Part shown: in pieces, positions 8,455 to 16,420 of the stretch
Position numbering within the stretch: position 1 is the first letter of the stretch
Layout of the letters: each line of letters starts with the position of its first letter
Assembly: GCF_000165835.1 (NCBI RefSeq)
Contig: NC_014640.1
Span: 6,572,001 to 6,636,000 of the forward strand
Origin: Achromobacter xylosoxidans A8
Lineage (GTDB): Bacteria > Pseudomonadota > Gammaproteobacteria > Burkholderiales > Burkholderiaceae_B
Direction of reading: 5' to 3'
Length of the DNA stretch: 64,000 nucleotides
Made by a program: the position numbers and the translations under genes
Notes under the pieces: generated by a model
The model's input: the letters and a program-made list of their open reading frames with translations, nothing else
Told to the model about the DNA's origin: nothing
Databases searched by the model: none

Positions 8455-8967
8455 TCAAGCACGCAGCGCTTCGCGCTCGGCCTTCTTCAGCCTGGTCTTG
8501 ATGCGGTTCTGCTTCAGGCTGGACAGGTATTCCACGAACACCTTGCCCTCCAGATGGTCCAGTTCGTGCTGTACGCACACGGCCAGCAGGCCGTCGGCCT
8601 CGAACTCGAAGGGCTTGCCGTCCACGTCCAGCGCCTTGCAGCGGATGCGGGACGCGCGCTCGACGTCGTCATAGACGCCGGGCACCGACAGGCAACCTTC
8701 TTCGTAGATCTTGTAGTCGTCGCTGTGCCACGTGATCTCGGGATTGATCAGGACCAGCAACTGGTTGCTGTCCTCGGACACGTCGATCACGACGACGCGC
8801 TCGTGCACGTCGACCTGGGTCGCGGCCAAGCCCACGCCCGGCGCGTCGTACATGGTTTCAGCCATGTCGCGCACCAGTTGGCGGATGCGGTCGTCGACCT
8901 CGGCGACCGGCTTGGCCTTTTTGTGCAAGCGCGGGTCGGGGTAACGAAGAATAGGAAGTAAAGCCAT
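8455..8967 (-). CDS. def: Peptide deformylase
   Basis: A 170-residue metalloenzyme that removes the formyl group from nascent proteins. All three family motifs are intact: GVGLAATQ (44-51), EGCLSVPG with the metal-ligand Cys92, and QHELDHLEG with His134, Glu135 and His138. It is first in the def-fmt operon and diverges from dprA across a 217-bp gap that contains a conspicuous inverted repeat close to the def start. Confidence 0.96.
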   Translation of the reverse strand: MALLPILRYPDPRLHKKAKPVAEVDDRIRQLVRDMAETMYDAPGVGLAATQVDVHERVVVIDVSEDSNQLLVLINPEITWHSDDYKIYEEGCLSVPGVYDDVERASRIRCKALDVDGKPFEFEADGLLAVCVQHELDHLEGKVFVEYLSSLKQNRIKTRLKKAEREALRA

Positions 8968-8999
8968 TGCGGGGGAATTGCCAGTAGTCAGGTTTACAT

Positions 9000-9023
9000 A
9001 AGAGTTTAATTCATTAGACTCTT
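9000..9023. promoter_or_regulatory. Inverted repeat upstream of def
   Basis: AAGAGTTTAAT (9000-9010) and ATTAGACTCTT (9013-9023) are 11-bp arms with one mismatch and a 2-base centre. It lies 33 bp upstream of the def start codon, in an AT-rich patch within GC-rich DNA. It could be an operator or a leader hairpin. The rest of the def-dprA gap holds nothing else I can assign. Confidence 0.4.
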
Positions 9024-9184
9024 GATTTCTAATAGTTTTCGGCTAATTCCAGGATTGGCCGGATTGCCATATACCCTGGGGGTTCCTGCCCGCGCCGCGC
9101 CGCAAATCGGTCCCCCCGGGTCCCGCGCCCGCTCGCCCCGCATGCGACACTCTCGCCCCATCGACGCCCTTACGCGCCTGCCCC

Positions 9185-10297
9185 ATGCCGCTCACGCAAT
9201 CCCCTTCCGAACTGGCCGCCTGGCTGCGCCTGTCCCTGGAGCCGAACATCGGCTCCGCCACCGCCTGCACGCTGCTAGGCGCGCTCGGCCTGCCGGAACA
9301 GATCTACGCCCAGCGCGCCACGGCCTTGTCGCGCCATCTGCCCGAGGCGCTGGCCCGGCAGCTCGCCGCCCCCATGCCGCAAGAGATGGCGGCGCAGGTT
9401 AAAAGCGCGCTGGAATGGGTCGCCGCGCCCGGGCGGCATATCCTGACGCTGGCCGATCCCACTTACCCGCAAAGCCTGCTCACCATCGCCGATCCGCCCA
9501 TCCTGCTCTATGTGGCAGGCGATCCAGCATTCCTGCAGGGGCCGTCGCTGGCAGTGGTAGGTGCACGCAACGCCACGCCCGGCGGCCAGGAGAACGCCCG
9601 CGCCTTTGCGCGCCATCTGGCTGGACATGGCTGGCGCGTGGTCAGCGGGCTGGCCCTGGGCATCGACGGCGCGGCGCATGAAGGCGCGCTGGACGCCGGC
9701 CCCGAGGGCGCCGGCACGGTGGCGGTCATGGGCACCGGCATAGACCGCATCTACCCTGCCAAGCATCGCGACCTGGCGCACCGCATCGCGGCGCACGGCG
9801 CGCTGGTGTCGGAACTGCCTCTGGGTACCGGCGCGCTGCCGCAGCACTTCCCCAAGCGCAACCGCATCGTGGCGGGCCTGGCGCGCGGCGTGCTGGTGGT
9901 GGAAGCCGCCCGCCAGAGCGGATCGCTGATCACGGCCCGGCTGGCCGCCGAGGGCGGACGCGAGGTCTTCGCCATTCCCGGATCCATCCATTCGCCGCTT
10001 TCGCGCGGCTGCCATGCGCTGATCCGCCAGGGCGCCAAGCTGGTGGAAACCGCCAGGGACATCACCGATGAGCTGGGCGGCGGTCCCACGCCTGCCGCGC
10101 GCGCCCAGCCCGCCACGGAGGAAACCTTGCCTGACCACCCCGTGCTCGACGCGCTGGGCTACGATCCGCTGCATCTGGACGCGATCCTGGCCCGCAACGG
10201 CATGGACACCGCCGAGCTGCAGGCGCAACTGCTCGAACTGGAGCTGCAAGGCCGCGTCGTCCGACTGGACGACGGCCGCTATCAACGGCTGAAATAG
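9185..10297 (+). CDS. dprA: DNA-processing protein DprA
   Basis: A 370-residue DprA/Smf protein, which loads RecA on incoming single-stranded DNA in natural transformation. An N-terminal helical (SAM-like) part is followed by the Rossmann core with VGARNATPGGQ, VSGLALGIDGAAH, TVAVMGTGIDRIYP and PKRNRIVAGLA, all typical. A C-terminal winged-helix domain (about residues 310-370) completes the long form of the protein. Most betaproteobacteria keep dprA, so its presence alone does not show competence. It is divergent from def-fmt. Confidence 0.93.
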   Translation: MPLTQSPSELAAWLRLSLEPNIGSATACTLLGALGLPEQIYAQRATALSRHLPEALARQLAAPMPQEMAAQVKSALEWVAAPGRHILTLADPTYPQSLLTIADPPILLYVAGDPAFLQGPSLAVVGARNATPGGQENARAFARHLAGHGWRVVSGLALGIDGAAHEGALDAGPEGAGTVAVMGTGIDRIYPAKHRDLAHRIAAHGALVSELPLGTGALPQHFPKRNRIVAGLARGVLVVEAARQSGSLITARLAAEGGREVFAIPGSIHSPLSRGCHALIRQGAKLVETARDITDELGGGPTPAARAQPATEETLPDHPVLDALGYDPLHLDAILARNGMDTAELQAQLLELELQGRVVRLDDGRYQRLK

Positions 10298-10426
10298 GGC
10301 CGTTCCCCCAAGGCAGTTGCCCTTCGCCTTGCCTGCAAAACGGCGCCTGCCCTATGGCGCTAATATTGTGCAGATAGCGCCGCCGCCTTGCCGCGCCGCT
10401 CACCCCATCCCGAGACAGGAATAGAC

Positions 10427-11335
10427 ATGGCTTTGCCCTCCCGCGTGAAGATCGTCGAGGTGTCGCCCCGCGATGGCCTGCAGAACGAAAAGGAATTCGT
10501 GCCCACCGACATCAAGGTGGAACTGGTCAACCGCCTGGCCGCCGCAGGCTTCCCCAATGTGGAAGCCGCCTCGTTCGTATCGCCCAAGTGGGTGCCGCAA
10601 ATGGCCGACGGCGCCGAAGTCATGGCCCGTATCGAGCGCCGCCCCGGCACCATCTATTCCGTGCTGACGCCGAACATGAAGGGCTTCGAGGGTGCGCTGG
10701 CCGCCGGCGCCGACGAGATCGTGATCTTCGGCGCCGCCAGCGAGGCTTTCTCGCAAAAGAACATCAACTGTTCCATCGCCGAATCGATCGCGCGCTTCGA
10801 ACCCGTGGTAGCAGCCGCGCGCGCCGCCGGCATCCGCGTGCGCGGCAGCATCAGCTGCGCGCTGGGCTGTCCCTACCAGGGCGAAGTACCGGTGGAAGCG
10901 GTGGTGGACGTGGCGCAGCGCTACCTGGCGATGCAGGTCGACGAGATCGACGTGGCCGACACCATCGGCGTGGGCACGCCCAAGCGCGTGCGCGAAGTGA
11001 TGACGGCAGTGACGCGCGTGGCCGATCCCGCGCGCATTTCCGGCCACTTCCACGACACCTACGGGCAGGCGCTGGCCAATATCCTGGCGGCGCTGGAAAC
11101 CGGTATCTCGATTTTCCACACCTCGGTGGCCGGCCTGGGCGGCTGCCCCTACGCCAAGGGCGCCACCGGCAACGTCGCCACCGAAGACGTGCTGTACATG
11201 CTGCGCGGCCTGGACATCGATACCGGCGTGGACTTCGACGCCGTGGTCGATATCGGCCAGTGGATGTCGGGCCATCTGAACCGCAAGGGTTCCAGCCGCG
11301 CCGGCAACGCCATCGCCGCCAAACGGGCGGCATGA
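10427..11335 (+). CDS. mvaB: Hydroxymethylglutaryl-CoA lyase
   Basis: A 302-residue TIM-barrel lyase that splits HMG-CoA into acetoacetate and acetyl-CoA, the last step of leucine breakdown. SPRDGLQNE carries the catalytic Arg and Asp, metal-binding HDTYG lies near the C-terminal half, and the signature AGLGGCPYAKGATGNVATED contains the active-site Cys. The ATG at 10427 is preceded by GACAGGA; an in-frame start at 10388 has no such support. The gene ends in an ATGA overlap with the next one. No other leucine-degradation gene is in the window. Confidence 0.93.
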   Translation: MALPSRVKIVEVSPRDGLQNEKEFVPTDIKVELVNRLAAAGFPNVEAASFVSPKWVPQMADGAEVMARIERRPGTIYSVLTPNMKGFEGALAAGADEIVIFGAASEAFSQKNINCSIAESIARFEPVVAAARAAGIRVRGSISCALGCPYQGEVPVEAVVDVAQRYLAMQVDEIDVADTIGVGTPKRVREVMTAVTRVADPARISGHFHDTYGQALANILAALETGISIFHTSVAGLGGCPYAKGATGNVATEDVLYMLRGLDIDTGVDFDAVVDIGQWMSGHLNRKGSSRAGNAIAAKRAA

Positions 11336-11817
11336 CGGACTCCATGAACACTCCCGCCGGCACGCCCCCCGCCGAGGACCACGCGGCGCTGCTGCGGGCC
11401 ATCGGCCCGCTGCCCTTGTCGGGCCAGGCCTGGCCCGACTGGGTCCGCATCCTGACCTGGGTCATCCTGGCGGTACTGGGCGTGCAGGTGGTCACCACCG
11501 CCATCCGCGCGCCTTCGCAACCCTTCGACACCTTGCTGGCCGCCGTAGTGGCGCTGTGCTTCCTGGGACTGCTGTTCGTGTCCTGGCACATGCAGACGTC
11601 CATCACCACCATCGACGAACGCGGCCTGCGCCAGACCTGGTTCACGCGCCGCGAAGTCGCCTGGGAAGACGTGCGCTACGCGCGCTTCGTGCCGATGCTG
11701 TTCTCCAAGCGCCTGGTGGTGTTCACGCACCGCGGCCGGCCGATGATCTTTCAAGGCGGCACGCGGGAATTGCGCACCGCGTTCGTAAAGATCGCCGAAC
11801 TGTACCGGCGCGGCTAG
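11332..11817 (+). CDS. Small membrane protein of unknown function
   Basis: A 161-residue protein whose ATG at 11332 overlaps the HMG-CoA lyase stop (ATGA), indicating translational coupling. Two hydrophobic segments (about residues 38-57 and 67-88) form a hairpin in the membrane. The C-terminal 70 residues (TIDERGLRQTWFTRREVAWEDV) resemble a bacterial PH-like domain as in small YcxB/DUF304-type proteins. A second in-frame ATG at 11344 is possible. I cannot assign a function; the coupling to mvaB may be only transcriptional. Confidence 0.75.
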   Translation: MTDSMNTPAGTPPAEDHAALLRAIGPLPLSGQAWPDWVRILTWVILAVLGVQVVTTAIRAPSQPFDTLLAAVVALCFLGLLFVSWHMQTSITTIDERGLRQTWFTRREVAWEDVRYARFVPMLFSKRLVVFTHRGRPMIFQGGTRELRTAFVKIAELYRRG

Positions 11818-11827
11818 CGCCCGGGGG

Positions 11828-11864
11828 TTCCGCGCGCTGGCAATCGATGGCCGGGCGCGCGAAA
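11828..11864. terminator. Hairpin between convergent genes
   Basis: TTCCGCGCGC (11828-11837) faces GCGCGCGAAA (11855-11864), 9 of 10 bases paired, in the 57-bp gap between two convergent genes. Short T/A ends flank the stem. A weak bidirectional terminator is plausible. Confidence 0.4.
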
Positions 11865-11874
11865 TCCATTCTCG

Positions 11875-12891
11875 TCAGCGGATCGGCAACGCGTACATCA
11901 GCCCGCCTTGCGTCCATTGCGCATTCAGGCCGCGCTTGATCTTCAAGGGGCTGCCCTGGCCCACGTTGCGCTCGAAGCTCTCGCCGTAGTTGCCCACCTG
12001 CTTGACGATGTTGTAGGCCCATTTCTCGTCCAACCCCAGGTTGGCGCCGCCACCGGGCGTGACGCCAAGGATGCGCTTGATGTTGGGATTGGCGCTCTTG
12101 GCCTGTTCGTCCACGTTGGCGGACGACACGCCGTACTCTTCGGCCTCGATCATGGCCGACAGCGACCAGCGCACGATGTTCAGCCAGGCATCATCGCCCT
12201 GGCGCACGAACGGGCCCAGCGGTTCCTTGGAGATGATCTCGGGCAGCACCACGTAGTCGTCGGGGTTCTGCAGCTTGGAAATGCGGATCGAGGCCAGGCC
12301 CGAAGCGTCGGTGCTGAAGACGTCGCAACGGCCCGCGGCAAAGGCGTTGACCACTTCATTGAAGGTCTCGATCACGACCGGCTTGTAGCTTACGTTGTTG
12401 GCGCGCGCCCAATCGGCCAGCGTGTTCTCGTTGGACGTGCCGGTCTGCAAGCAGATGGTGGCGCCGTTGATTTCCTTGGCGCTCTTCACGCCCAGGGACT
12501 TGGGCACCAGGAAGCCCTGGCCGTCGTAGAAGTTGATGCCGGCGTGGATGATGCCCAGCGCGGTATCGCGCTGCTGCGTGACGGTGGTGTTGCGTGTCAG
12601 CACGTCCACCTCGCCGGATTGCAGGGCGGTGAAACGCTGCTGCGAATTCAGCGGCACCACCTTGATCTTGTTGGCGTCGCCGAAGACCGCGGCGGCGATG
12701 GCGCGGCACAGGTCCACGTCCAGCCCCTGCCACTTGCCTTGCGCGTCGGGCGCGGAAAATCCCGCGAAGCCCGTGGTCGTGCCGCAAGCCACGGCGCCGC
12801 GCTGGCGCACCACGTCCAGCGTGGCTGCTTGCGCACCCTGCGCCGCTGCCGCCAGCAACGCCGCGCCGATCAACCCTTTTGCAATGTTCAT
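11875..12891 (-). CDS. Amino-acid ABC transporter periplasmic binding protein (AapJ-like)
   Basis: A 338-residue family-3 solute-binding protein. The signal peptide (residues 1-22) ends at AQAA, and the mature protein starts TLDVVRQRGAVACGT. GFSAPDAQGKWQGLDVDLCRAIAAAVFG and the later DVLTRNTTVTQQRD match the general L-amino-acid binding proteins (AapJ/BztA type). No permease or ATPase gene lies nearby, so it either serves a transporter encoded elsewhere or acts alone. It is transcribed toward the mvaB pair and is separated from the aminotransferase by about 190 bp. Confidence 0.88.
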   Translation of the reverse strand: MNIAKGLIGAALLAAAAQGAQAATLDVVRQRGAVACGTTTGFAGFSAPDAQGKWQGLDVDLCRAIAAAVFGDANKIKVVPLNSQQRFTALQSGEVDVLTRNTTVTQQRDTALGIIHAGINFYDGQGFLVPKSLGVKSAKEINGATICLQTGTSNENTLADWARANNVSYKPVVIETFNEVVNAFAAGRCDVFSTDASGLASIRISKLQNPDDYVVLPEIISKEPLGPFVRQGDDAWLNIVRWSLSAMIEAEEYGVSSANVDEQAKSANPNIKRILGVTPGGGANLGLDEKWAYNIVKQVGNYGESFERNVGQGSPLKIKRGLNAQWTQGGLMYALPIR

Positions 12892-13083
12892 GACCTCGTT
12901 TCCTGTTCTGCTTTGCGGGCGCGGGGACGCGCCGAGGCAAGAAGCTTATAGACATGAAGCGCTCGAACCAAATAACAAGCGCTTATTTAGGTATGCGCGC
13001 CCCGGCGCGCAAGCGCCAGGGCGGACAGGCAAAAAGCATAGCAACAGGCAAGGCGGCGGCGGATGCGCGCCGTCAAGCCGGCA

Positions 13084-14325
13084 TCAGGCGGCCAGCGAGA
13101 TCGACACCGGCTCGTTGGCTTCGCACGCGTCCAGCGCGCGGCCCAGCCGCACCATGCCCTGGGCGATCTGGCTTTCGTTCATGGTGGCGAACGACATGCG
13201 CATGGCGTGCAGGTCGGCCTGCGCCGCGTCGGCGTAGAAGGCCTTGCCCGGCACATAGACGACCTCGTGCTCGATGGCGTAGGGCAACAGGCGGGTGGCA
13301 TCGATGTCGCCCGTCAGGCGCGCCCAGAAGAACATGCCGCCTTCGGGCTTGCTGAAAGTGACGCGGCCGTTGAGTTCGCGGGCCAGCGACTCGGCCATGG
13401 CGTCGCAGCGCAGGCCGTAGGCCGCGCGGATGCGCGGCACATGCTCGCCGTAGCGGCCGTTGGCCAGGTACTGGGCCACGACTTCCTGGATCCAGGCGGA
13501 CGAGGCCATGTCGTCGGCGGCCTTGGCGCTGACGCAGCGGCGGCGGACTTCGGGCGGCGCCACCAGCCAGCCGATGCGCAGCGCGGGCGCCATGGTCTTG
13601 GACATGCTGGCCAGGTACACGGCCCAGTGGCGGGCTTCGCCTTCGGCCAGCGCGGCGATGGGCGGCACCGCCTCGCCGGCAAAGCGCAGCTCGCTGTAGG
13701 GGTCGTCCTCGACGATCAGGAAGCGGTGCTTGACCGCCAGTTCCAGCAGCCGCAGGCGGCGCTCGCGGGTCAGGGTCGCGCCGCAGGGATTCGAGAACGA
13801 TGCCACCACGCAGACCATCTTGGGTTTGATGCGGCCGGCCAGTTCGTCCAGCGCGTCCACGTCGATGCCCTCGGGGCCCGACTGCACCGTATGCACCGTT
13901 GCGCCGGTGTAACGCAGCGCCTGCACGGAATTCGGAAACGCGGGCGATTCGATAATGGCGTGGTCGCCGGGCTGCAGCATGACGCGGGTCAGTAGCGCCA
14001 GGGCCTGCTGCGAACCGCCTGTCACGACCAGCTCGGTATCGGGGTTGCAGATCAGGCCGCGCTCCGCCGACAGACGCGCCAGTTCATGGCGCAGGCTGGC
14101 CTGGCCGTCGATGTTGGAATACTGCAGGCAGGCGCCCAGGCGAGCCAGCACCTGGGTCGATGCGATCGACAGGCCGTCCACGTCGAACAGTTCCTGCGCG
14201 GGGTAGCCGCCCGCCAGCGAAATGGTGCCGGGACGCATGGCATACGGCATGAGCGATCGGATGGGGGAAGCGGGCGGATTCAGGAAAGGCGTGGCGAAAG
14301 CGTATTCAGGCGCTGCGGTGGACAT
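13084..14325 (-). CDS. PLP-dependent aminotransferase, class I/II (2-aminoadipate/LysN-like)
   Basis: A fold-type-I aminotransferase of about 413 residues. GGYPAQELFD, VVTGGSQQALALLTRVMLQPGD, SFSNPCGATLT, VEDDPYSELRF and YLASMSKTMAPALRIGWLV (PLP-lysine) are visible. The order and spacing fit the group of 2-aminoadipate and valine/aromatic aminotransferases rather than AspC. The start is uncertain: ATG 14325 begins MSTAAPEYAF but has no clear ribosome-binding site, and in-frame starts exist at 14391 and 14415. It is divergent from yggS, a PLP-homeostasis gene. The substrate cannot be told from sequence. Confidence 0.85.
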   Translation of the reverse strand: MSTAAPEYAFATPFLNPPASPIRSLMPYAMRPGTISLAGGYPAQELFDVDGLSIASTQVLARLGACLQYSNIDGQASLRHELARLSAERGLICNPDTELVVTGGSQQALALLTRVMLQPGDHAIIESPAFPNSVQALRYTGATVHTVQSGPEGIDVDALDELAGRIKPKMVCVVASFSNPCGATLTRERRLRLLELAVKHRFLIVEDDPYSELRFAGEAVPPIAALAEGEARHWAVYLASMSKTMAPALRIGWLVAPPEVRRRCVSAKAADDMASSAWIQEVVAQYLANGRYGEHVPRIRAAYGLRCDAMAESLARELNGRVTFSKPEGGMFFWARLTGDIDATRLLPYAIEHEVVYVPGKAFYADAAQADLHAMRMSFATMNESQIAQGMVRLGRALDACEANEPVSISLAA

Positions 14326-14524
14326 GGCGGGAGACAGTAAAGGTGGGAAACCGTGACGCCCGCTGGGGCGGCGCCGGATGGCATAGAACATTGAAATATA
14401 AACAAATATCTTCAAATTCTAAGCCTGCCGATTACACAGGGTCAACGACGCGCGCGGGCACTGTGGCGAAACGATCCTGCGCAGTCCTACACTATGGGAC
14501 ATCCCGTCCCTACCAGAGAGCTGA

Positions 14525-15244
14525 ATGACCGCCGTAGACACCATGGCCGGGCGCCTTGCCCAGATCCAGCAACGCATCGCCGACGCCTGCGCGCGCGCCG
14601 GCCGCAGCCCGGACAGCGTGACGCTGCTGCCCGTCAGCAAGACCTTCGGCGTGGATGCCATCCGCGAGGCCATGGCGCTGGGGCTGACCCGCTACGGCGA
14701 AAACAAGACGCAGGAAATCCGCCAGAAGGCCGCGGCGCTGGACGGCCTGGGCCTGCAATGGGTGCTGATCGGCCATCTGCAGACCAACAAGGCCCGCGAC
14801 GCCGCGCGCGACGCGGCCGAGGTCCAGTCGCTGGACCGGGTGGAGCTGGCCGAAGCCCTGCATCGCCGCCTGGCCAACGAAGGCCGGACCCTGGACGTGC
14901 TGGTGCAGGTCAAGACCTCGTCCGAGCCGAGCAAGTACGGCATGGATCCCGCGGACGTGCCCGCCTTCCTGCGCCGTATCGCCACCGACTTCCCGACGCT
15001 GCGCGTGCAGGGCCTGATGACGCTGGCCGTGAATTCGCCGGATGCCGCCGAAGTGCGCGCCTGCTTCCGCGCCCTGCGCGAGCTGCGCGACCGGCTGCGC
15101 CAGGAAAACCCGCCCGGCGTGTCGCTGGACCGGCTGTCCATGGGCATGAGCGGAGACTTCGAGCTGGCGATCGAGGAAGGCTCCACCGAAGTGCGCATCG
15201 GCTCGGCGATCTTCGGCGCCCGCAGCTACCCGGACCCGCAATAA
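14525..15244 (+). CDS. yggS: PLP homeostasis protein YggS (PLPBP)
   Basis: A 239-residue single-domain TIM-barrel protein that binds pyridoxal 5'-phosphate without catalysis and buffers vitamin B6 and amino-acid pools. The PLP lysine is Lys39 in LLPVSKTF. RYGENKTQEI, WVLIGHLQTNKAR, SMGMSGDFELAIEEGSTEVRIGSAIFG are all family-typical. AGAGAG precedes the ATG. Usually yggS is close to proC or pilT; here it is divergent from a PLP-dependent aminotransferase. Confidence 0.93.
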   Translation: MTAVDTMAGRLAQIQQRIADACARAGRSPDSVTLLPVSKTFGVDAIREAMALGLTRYGENKTQEIRQKAAALDGLGLQWVLIGHLQTNKARDAARDAAEVQSLDRVELAEALHRRLANEGRTLDVLVQVKTSSEPSKYGMDPADVPAFLRRIATDFPTLRVQGLMTLAVNSPDAAEVRACFRALRELRDRLRQENPPGVSLDRLSMGMSGDFELAIEEGSTEVRIGSAIFGARSYPDPQ

Positions 15245-15372
15245 GCCGCTGAAAACAAGGCGCAAAACATCCGCCTATTGCCGGGGACGCAAGGCATAAT
15301 AACGGCGCATAACAGGCCCCCGCACCCCTCGCGGCGCCGGCCCATATTCAATTCCGCACTTGGAGACACCCC

Positions 15373-16341
15373 ATGCATAAGCACGCGAAGCGCCTGTTGG
15401 CGCTAGCCGCCCTGTCCCTGGCCGCAGGCGCGGCCTCTGCCCAATCCTGGCCCGCCCAGCCGATCCGCTGGATCGTGCCCTACCCGGCGGGCGGTGGCGC
15501 CGACGTGGTGGCGCGCACGGTCGCGGGCGGCATGGAAAAGCCGCTGGGCCAGACCATCGTGGTCGAAAACCGTCCCGGCGCCGCCACCATCATTGGCGCC
15601 ACCGCCGTGGCCCAAGCCGAACCTACCGGCTACATGGTCGGCACCGCCGACTCGGGCACGCTGGCCTTCAACCCGTCGCTGTACGCCAAGCTGTCCTACG
15701 ACCCGTCCAAGTTCACCTACATCGGCGGCATCGCCAAGTTCCCGCTGCTGCTGGCCGTGAACGTCAACTCGCCGTTCAAGACAGTGGACGACGTGATCCA
15801 GGCCGCCAAGAAAGAGCCGGGCAAACTGTCGGCGGCCTCCGCCGGCGCGGGCTCGCCGCACCACCTGGCGCTGGAACTGTTCAAGCAGCGCACCGGCGCC
15901 AACCTGCTGCACGTGCCCTACAAGGGCGCCGCCCCCGCCATCCAGGACCTGCTGGGCGGACAGGTGGACGTGATGTTCATCGACCTGGCCGCGGGCCTGC
16001 CCAACGTCAAGGCCGGCAAGCTGCGCGTCCTGGCGGCGGCTACCCCGGAACGCGTCGCCGCGCTGCCGGACGCGCCCACCATGGCCGAACAAGGCGTGCC
16101 CAACTTCACCGCCTATGCCTGGCAGGGCCTGGTCGGCCCGGGCGGCCTGCCGGAGCCGGTGGTCAAGAAGCTGGCGGCCGAACTGGACGCCACGCTGAAG
16201 TCGCCCGCCGTGTCGCAGAAGATGCTGGACATGGGCGTGATCCCGATGCCGCTGTCCTCGCAGGAGTTCAAGGCCTACGCCGAGCAGGAACGCACCGCCT
16301 GGGCTGACGTGATCAAGAAGGCCGGCATCAAGCTGGAGTAA
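15373..16341 (+). CDS. Bug-family tripartite tricarboxylate transporter binding protein
   Basis: A 322-residue periplasmic solute-binding protein of the Bug (TctC) family, greatly expanded in Bordetella and its relatives. The signal peptide ends at ASAQ (residue 24). WPAQPIRWIVPYPAGGGADVVAR is the classic start of the mature protein, and VENRPGAATIIGATAVAQAEPTGY and LLHVPYKGAAPAIQDLLGGQVDVMF follow. No TctA/TctB membrane genes adjoin it, which is common for Bug proteins. The ligand is probably a carboxylate but cannot be identified. A strong bidirectional terminator follows 25 bp later. Confidence 0.92.
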   Translation: MHKHAKRLLALAALSLAAGAASAQSWPAQPIRWIVPYPAGGGADVVARTVAGGMEKPLGQTIVVENRPGAATIIGATAVAQAEPTGYMVGTADSGTLAFNPSLYAKLSYDPSKFTYIGGIAKFPLLLAVNVNSPFKTVDDVIQAAKKEPGKLSAASAGAGSPHHLALELFKQRTGANLLHVPYKGAAPAIQDLLGGQVDVMFIDLAAGLPNVKAGKLRVLAAATPERVAALPDAPTMAEQGVPNFTAYAWQGLVGPGGLPEPVVKKLAAELDATLKSPAVSQKMLDMGVIPMPLSSQEFKAYAEQERTAWADVIKKAGIKLE

Positions 16342-16365
16342 GCCCTCCGGCGCATTGCCACAAGT

Positions 16366-16404
16366 AAAAAAAAACCGCGGCCATTGCTGGCCGCGGTTTT
16401 TTTT
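16366..16404. terminator. Strong bidirectional rho-independent terminator
   Basis: Nine A (16366-16374), the stem CCGCGGCCA (16375-16383), loop TTGC, TGGCCGCGG (16388-16396), then eight T (16397-16404). The stem is perfect and both strands end in a T-run. It serves both the Bug gene and the convergent oxidoreductase gene. Confidence 0.93.
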
Positions 16405-16420
16405 GGCTGCGCGTACCGGC

